The position numbers and the translations under genes were made by a program. A stretch of DNA of 64,000 nt from Lachnospiraceae bacterium (GTDB taxonomy: Bacteria > Bacillota > Clostridia > Lachnospirales > Lachnospiraceae): assembly GCA_017620255.1 (NCBI GenBank), contig JAFZQU010000037.1, forward strand, positions 1-64,000. Direction: 5' to 3'. This document shows, one piece after another, positions 59,609 to 64,000 of this stretch; the first letter of the stretch is position 1, and each line of letters starts with the position of its first letter. The notes beneath the pieces were generated by a model. The model had not been told where the DNA came from. It was given only the letters and a program-made list of their open reading frames with translations, and ran no database searches.

Positions 59609-62173
59609 ATGTATACGATCAATATCAACGGAAAAGACTATGAATGTGCGCATGACAAGAAACTCCTGCGCTTCCTGCGTGATGACCTCCATCTGACCGC
59701 GGCAAAGGACGGATGTTCCGAGGGCGCCTGCGGTACCTGTACGGTCCTGGTGGACGGGCAGAAGGTCAAGGCGTGTGTACCGCTCTTGTCCAAGCTGGAA
59801 GGGAAAAAGATCCTTACGGTAGAGGGGATCGATCCGGAGGAGATGCGCGTCTATGAACACTGCTTTGCACAGGCGGGAGCCGTGCAGTGCGGATTCTGCA
59901 TTCCCGGCATGATCATTTCCGCAAAAAGCCTGTTGGACGTGAACAAAAACCCCACCAGAAAGGATGTCAAGGCAGCGATCAAAGGAAATCTCTGCCGTTG
60001 CACCGGCTACCGGAAGATAGAGGATGCGATCCTGCTTGCGGCTGATTTCTTCAGGGAAAAGAAAGAGATCCCGGCAGCCCCTTCGCAACTGCATATGAAT
60101 GAACATGCAAAGCGGATCGATGCGGCGGAAAAGGTAAACGGAAAAGGGATCTATACGGATGATATCTATCTGCCGGGCATGCTGTACGGAAAATGCCTCT
60201 ATTCCAAATATCCGCGGGCCGTCATCAACGCGATCCGTGTGGAAAAAGCGCTCGCACATCCCGATTGTGTGGAGATCCTGACCAAAGAGGACGTGCCCTA
60301 CAATCTCATCGGGCACCTGAAACAGGACTGGGATGTAATGATGGGCGTGGGCGATACCACGAAGTATCTCGGGAACGTACTGGCTGTTGTTGCTTCCAAC
60401 AAACAGGAAGCACTGGATGAGATCCTCTCCCTGATCGAAGTGGATTATACCGAACTGAAACCGGTCACCTCCCCGTATGATGCGCTGCGGGGCGATGCAC
60501 CGCTGCTCCATCCGGACGGGAATGTGATGAGCCGCGCCAATCTGGTCCGCGGAAACGCAGATCAGGCTATTGCAAATTCCAAATATGTGGTCACGAGAAA
60601 ATATAAGACACCCTGGCAGGAACACGGCTTCATGGAGCCGGAATGCTGCGTGGCACTTCCGGAAGGGGAAGACGGACTTCTGATCTATACGACGAGCCAG
60701 TCCATTTATGACGTGCAGCGCGAATGCGCGCAGATGTTAAAGCTCCCGCCGGAAAAAGTACACGTGCATGCACCGCTTGTCGGCGGCGGTTTCGGCGGCA
60801 AAGAAGACATGACCGTGCAGCCGTATGCGGCGCTGTTAGCCTGGGTTCTGAAACAGCCCGTCAAGATCAAATATTCCAGACAGGAAAGCCTTGCCTACCA
60901 TGTCAAGCGCCATCCGATGGAAATGGAATTTACGACGGCCTGCGATGAAAACGGGATACTCACCGCCATGAAAGGCATAATCATAGCAGATACGGGTGCG
61001 TACGCTTCCCTTGGAGGACCGGTACTCCACCGGGCCTGCACGCATGCCGCGGGACCGTATAATTATCAGAATATCGATATCTTCGGCATGTCGGTCTATA
61101 CCAATAATGTCGTAGCAGGAGCCTTCCGCGGGTTTGGCGTTACGCAGAGCTGCTTTGCCACGGAAATGAACATCAATCTGCTTGCGGAAATGGTCGGACT
61201 CGACCCGTGGGAATTCCGCAGGAGAAACGCGATCAAACCGGGAGATATCTTACCGAACGGACAGACGGCAGACCCGAATACGAACATGGAAGCCTGCCTG
61301 GATGCCGTGAAGGATATCTTTTACCAAAACAAATATGCAGGCATCGCCTGCGGGTTCAAGAATTCCGGAACCGGTATGGGAAAAAAGGATATCGGACGTG
61401 TTCTTTTATCCGTGGAAGACGGAAAGATCCATATCCGCACCTCCGCTTCCTGTATGGGACAGGGGATCGGGCAGATGGTCCTGACCGAGATCTGTCATGT
61501 CACGGATCTGGATCCGGCGCTGTTTGTCTTTGAGAATGCCGACACGGTCAGGACGCCTGATGCAGGCACATCCACCGCGTCGCGCCAGACAGTCATGACA
61601 GGTGAAGCCGCCAGACGCGCCGGCGAGAAACTGAAACTGGCGATGCAGGGTAAAACGGTCAGTGATCTGAACGGGATGGAATTCTTCGGCGAGTTCTCCG
61701 CCATCACGGATCCGCTCGGAGCCATCAAGGAAAATCCTGTCAGCCATATTTCTTACTCCTACGGTGTGCAGGTGGTGATCCTGAATGAAGAGGGCAGGAT
61801 CGAAAAAGCCGTTTCCGCATTTGATGTGGGAACGCCCGTGAACATCCAGTCCGTGGAAGGACAGATCGAGGGCGGCATGCTCATGGGAATCGGCTATGGT
61901 GTGACCGAGAAGTTTGAATGTGTGGACGGCTATCCGAAGAGCCGGTTCGGAACGATCGGATTTATGCGTGCGGACGCAGCCCCCGAACTGGATGTGATCT
62001 TATGCGAACCGAAGGAAGAGGATAAATTGCAATATTCGCTTGGCGCCAAAGGGTGCGGGGAACTGTGTATGATCCCGACTGCACCGGCTTGTGCGCTGGC
62101 TTACTACAGATATGACGGCAAATTCAGGCAGGAACTTCCGCTTGCGGATACGCCCTACAGGCCGGGTAAATAA
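59609..62173 (+). CDS. fused [2Fe-2S]/molybdenum hydroxylase, selenium-dependent XDH type
   Basis: 854 residues. Residues 1-160 hold both [2Fe-2S] motifs (KDGCSEGACGTCTVLVDG; CGFCIPGMI with CRCTGYR); 165-854 the molybdenum domain with GGGFGGKED, GAFRGFGVTQ, MGQGIGQM and GAKGCGELCM with the catalytic Glu. Its N-terminus closely fits proteins annotated as selenium-dependent xanthine dehydrogenase (labile selenium, TIGR03311 as I recall it), also MOP-like aldehyde oxidoreductases. It lacks a FAD domain of its own and may share the one upstream. No selD or yqeB/yqeC is in the window. Start 59609 with GGAGAG. Confidence 0.9.
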   Translation: MYTININGKDYECAHDKKLLRFLRDDLHLTAAKDGCSEGACGTCTVLVDGQKVKACVPLLSKLEGKKILTVEGIDPEEMRVYEHCFAQAGAVQCGFCIPGMIISAKSLLDVNKNPTRKDVKAAIKGNLCRCTGYRKIEDAILLAADFFREKKEIPAAPSQLHMNEHAKRIDAAEKVNGKGIYTDDIYLPGMLYGKCLYSKYPRAVINAIRVEKALAHPDCVEILTKEDVPYNLIGHLKQDWDVMMGVGDTTKYLGNVLAVVASNKQEALDEILSLIEVDYTELKPVTSPYDALRGDAPLLHPDGNVMSRANLVRGNADQAIANSKYVVTRKYKTPWQEHGFMEPECCVALPEGEDGLLIYTTSQSIYDVQRECAQMLKLPPEKVHVHAPLVGGGFGGKEDMTVQPYAALLAWVLKQPVKIKYSRQESLAYHVKRHPMEMEFTTACDENGILTAMKGIIIADTGAYASLGGPVLHRACTHAAGPYNYQNIDIFGMSVYTNNVVAGAFRGFGVTQSCFATEMNINLLAEMVGLDPWEFRRRNAIKPGDILPNGQTADPNTNMEACLDAVKDIFYQNKYAGIACGFKNSGTGMGKKDIGRVLLSVEDGKIHIRTSASCMGQGIGQMVLTEICHVTDLDPALFVFENADTVRTPDAGTSTASRQTVMTGEAARRAGEKLKLAMQGKTVSDLNGMEFFGEFSAITDPLGAIKENPVSHISYSYGVQVVILNEEGRIEKAVSAFDVGTPVNIQSVEGQIEGGMLMGIGYGVTEKFECVDGYPKSRFGTIGFMRADAAPELDVILCEPKEEDKLQYSLGAKGCGELCMIPTAPACALAYYRYDGKFRQELPLADTPYRPGK

Positions 62174-62197
62174 TATAGAAAGATTGGAAGCAAGAAA

Positions 62198-63148
62198 ATG
62201 AGTTGGTTTTTTCTGTCGATCATCACGATGCTGTGCTGGGGCACGGCGGATCTGTTTTACAAGAAAGGAACGGATGAAAACGACCCGCAATCGCATCTGA
62301 AGATCGCGGTATGGGTCGGCCTTGTCATGGGGATCTGCGCCCTTTTTCTGCTTCCGTTTACGGAATCGTCTTTTTCCCTGTCTTCGTTTTTGACAAATGC
62401 CGTGAAATATGCCCCTGCATCGCTTGCCTATATCCTGTCCATGGTGATCGGATATGCGGGCTTAAGGTATCTGGAAGTGTCTATCGTTTCTCCGGTCCAG
62501 AATGCTTCGGGCGCTTTTTCGCTGATCGCGATGGCGGCCTTTTTCCTGTTTACCGGCAGGATGGGATCCATCTGGGAGGAATTCACCGTTCTGGATCTTG
62601 CAGGAACGATCCTGATCATTGCAGGCGTTGTTGCACTGGCCATTGTGGAAAAGAAACTGGAAGGGACTGTGCAGAAAACGGACAAATACCGTTTCTCGGC
62701 GCTGGCCCTGCTCTTTCCCATTGCCTATTGTATCTTTGATACGATCGGAACGGCGGCAGACGGGATCATCCTCGATGAGGAAGCGGGACTCGGACTCGGT
62801 GAGATCGACGTTCTGGTCCTCTACGGTCTGACTTTTCTGGTGGCAGGCCTTGCAGCCTGGCTGTATCTGCTGCTCAAAAACAGAAAAGCCTACAATCCTT
62901 TCGCAAAGAGCGAACGCGACAAAGGTATTGCAGCGCTGTTTGAGGAAGGCGGCCAGATCTTTTATGTGTTTGCGATGGCATCCAGACCGCTGCTGGCCGC
63001 ACCGCTTGTGGCGTCCTACTGTATCGTATCCGTGATCCTCTCAAGGATCTTTATTCACGAAAAACTGAAAAGAATGCAATATGCCTGCGTTTTTACGGTC
63101 ATTGCGGGGATCGTGCTGCTTGGGATCGCCGAAGGCCTTGCCTCTTAA
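62198..63148 (+). CDS. DMT/EamA-family transporter
   Basis: 316 residues with ten predicted helices in two EamA repeats (about 1-150 and 160-316), MLCWGTADLFYKK at the N-terminus. Exports or imports an unknown small metabolite. It lies 24 bases after the hydroxylase, so transport of a purine-like or heterocyclic substrate or product is possible, but only by position. Confidence 0.9.
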   Translation: MSWFFLSIITMLCWGTADLFYKKGTDENDPQSHLKIAVWVGLVMGICALFLLPFTESSFSLSSFLTNAVKYAPASLAYILSMVIGYAGLRYLEVSIVSPVQNASGAFSLIAMAAFFLFTGRMGSIWEEFTVLDLAGTILIIAGVVALAIVEKKLEGTVQKTDKYRFSALALLFPIAYCIFDTIGTAADGIILDEEAGLGLGEIDVLVLYGLTFLVAGLAAWLYLLLKNRKAYNPFAKSERDKGIAALFEEGGQIFYVFAMASRPLLAAPLVASYCIVSVILSRIFIHEKLKRMQYACVFTVIAGIVLLGIAEGLAS

Positions 63149-63174
63149 AACTGCGGGCATGGGAGGGATGAACC

Positions 63175-64000
63175 ATGGGACTGTTTCAGAAGAAATATAA
63201 AGCGTCTTATATGGATCTGTGCCAGACTCCGTTTGTGATCCTGCGTCTGCTCATGGACGAGCAGGGAAATCCTGCCGATCTTTTATGCACCTATGCGAAT
63301 CTGGAGATCGCAAACATCGAGCATGAGACGCAGTCTTCCTTAACGGGTATGCGGTTTTCGCAAAAGCACGGAGACGCCGCCGTTGACTGGGCCAGGATGC
63401 TGTATCCGTGTGCGTTCAAACACGAAGAAGTAAAGTGCAGGATGTATATCGAGACGCTCGGCATCGTTGCGCAGATCACGGCTTTTCCCATTGAAGAAGG
63501 CGTTGTCGGCATGCTTTTGCAGGACCATACTTCCCTGGTCAGACGGACCGTGAAAGGGATCGCCGGCAGAGAAGTCGGCATCTTCTATTATGATATCGCA
63601 AAAGATGTCATGATCGTTGACCGTTCCATGATGGAACTGTTTCAGGCAAAGAGCAGGTACGAAGGACTGCTTTCCTCTTTTGCTATGGAACGGATCGACG
63701 AGACCTATGTGGACCTGCTGCGTTCCCAGCTTGCCCTGTTTCCGGGACAATCACAGCTGATCGAAGCCAATCTGAAGTTAAAGAGCGGGCAGTTTGTACA
63801 TCTTTCCCTTTCGGCGGATCCGACTGAGCCGGAAGGCTCCCTGGCAGTCGGTTATCTGGAGGATGTGACGCACGCGCCTTCCTTTGCGGAACAGGCGGAA
63901 CGCGATACCCTGACAGGACTTTTCCACGCCGTATCGGCCAAAGAACGTATCGACGAAGCGATCATGTCCTGTTACGAAAGCGGGAGGATCGATGCGATGC
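63175..64000 (+). CDS. PAS-GGDEF diguanylate cyclase, truncated by the window end
   Basis: At least 275 residues from ATG 63175 (GGGAGGG 7 bases upstream). Two PAS-like sensor regions (about 15-120 and 130-235) and the start of a GGDEF domain, AERDTLTGLFHAVSAKERI (DxLTGLxN-like; the usual Asn-Arg is replaced here by His-Ala). The GGDEF signature itself is beyond the window. Makes cyclic di-GMP if intact. No membrane segment, so a cytosolic sensor. Confidence 0.85.
   Translation, partial: MGLFQKKYKASYMDLCQTPFVILRLLMDEQGNPADLLCTYANLEIANIEHETQSSLTGMRFSQKHGDAAVDWARMLYPCAFKHEEVKCRMYIETLGIVAQITAFPIEEGVVGMLLQDHTSLVRRTVKGIAGREVGIFYYDIAKDVMIVDRSMMELFQAKSRYEGLLSSFAMERIDETYVDLLRSQLALFPGQSQLIEANLKLKSGQFVHLSLSADPTEPEGSLAVGYLEDVTHAPSFAEQAERDTLTGLFHAVSAKERIDEAIMSCYESGRIDAM

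Noticed and set aside
1-64000. CRISPR arrays, tRNA or rRNA genes, insertion sequences, prophage
   Set aside because: Almost every interval over 300 bases is coding; the one longer gap (37646-37950) holds promoter elements only. No array-like spacing, cloverleaf or transposase was seen, though a tRNA scan was not run.

Overview
The window reads as chromosome of an anaerobic Firmicute, most likely a Lachnospiraceae-type Clostridia. Reasons: strong GGAGG ribosome sites, TTGACA/TATAAT promoters with 17-bp spacers, a sigma-28 (SigD) type motility promoter, a four-domain flavodiiron protein, NAD-linked dihydroorotate dehydrogenase (PyrD/PyrK), surface lipoprotein glycosidases, and molybdenum hydroxylases with no respiratory genes. 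No rRNA, tRNA, CRISPR array, insertion sequence or phage was seen. All assignments come from reading the translations by eye; no database search was run.

Layout. 1-3.4 kb: a 23S rRNA methyltransferase-like remnant, then a leftward pyrC-pyrK-pyrD operon. 3.5-11.7 kb: adenosylhomocysteinase, a leftward gene behind a sigma-28-like promoter, ispE, a GntR regulator, a DUF1934 protein, galU, a foldase lipoprotein and asnS. 11.7-20.2 kb: a NlpC/P60 cell-wall hydrolase, a GMP synthetase lacking its glutaminase domain, a MATE transporter, a radical SAM gene broken by one TGA codon, a GH16 lipoprotein, and a MurD-like ligase next to a CapA-like protein. 20.2-22.4 kb: a leftward hybrid sensor kinase.

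22.4-28.0 kb: molybdate uptake (modABC) and molybdenum cofactor genes (a MoeA-like protein, moaA, moaC, mogA). 28.0-31.7 kb: two small membrane proteins, larB, larC (nickel-pincer cofactor) and exodeoxyribonuclease III. 31.7-37.7 kb: flavodiiron protein, thioredoxin, a TPR protein, a membrane-protein/XRE regulator pair, and two leftward hypothetical genes. 37.9-43.0 kb: a LarA-family racemase/epimerase with both parts of a UxaA-type sugar-acid dehydratase, a GntP permease and a GntR regulator, i.e. a sugar-acid catabolic locus whose first enzyme needs the cofactor made by larB and larC.

43-52.3 kb: glycan use (GH9, GH43, a sugar ABC transporter, GH13). 52.3-55 kb: a radical SAM/SPASM enzyme translationally coupled to a secreted/membrane protein whose tail carries alternating Cys-Ala residues. 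This is the most striking candidate for an undescribed system here. 55-56 kb: a small membrane protein and an M15-like peptidase. 56.1-62.2 kb: a three-subunit molybdenum hydroxylase plus a fused hydroxylase of the selenium-dependent xanthine dehydrogenase type, the likely users of the cofactor made from the 22-28 kb cluster. The window ends in a DMT-family transporter and a truncated diguanylate cyclase.
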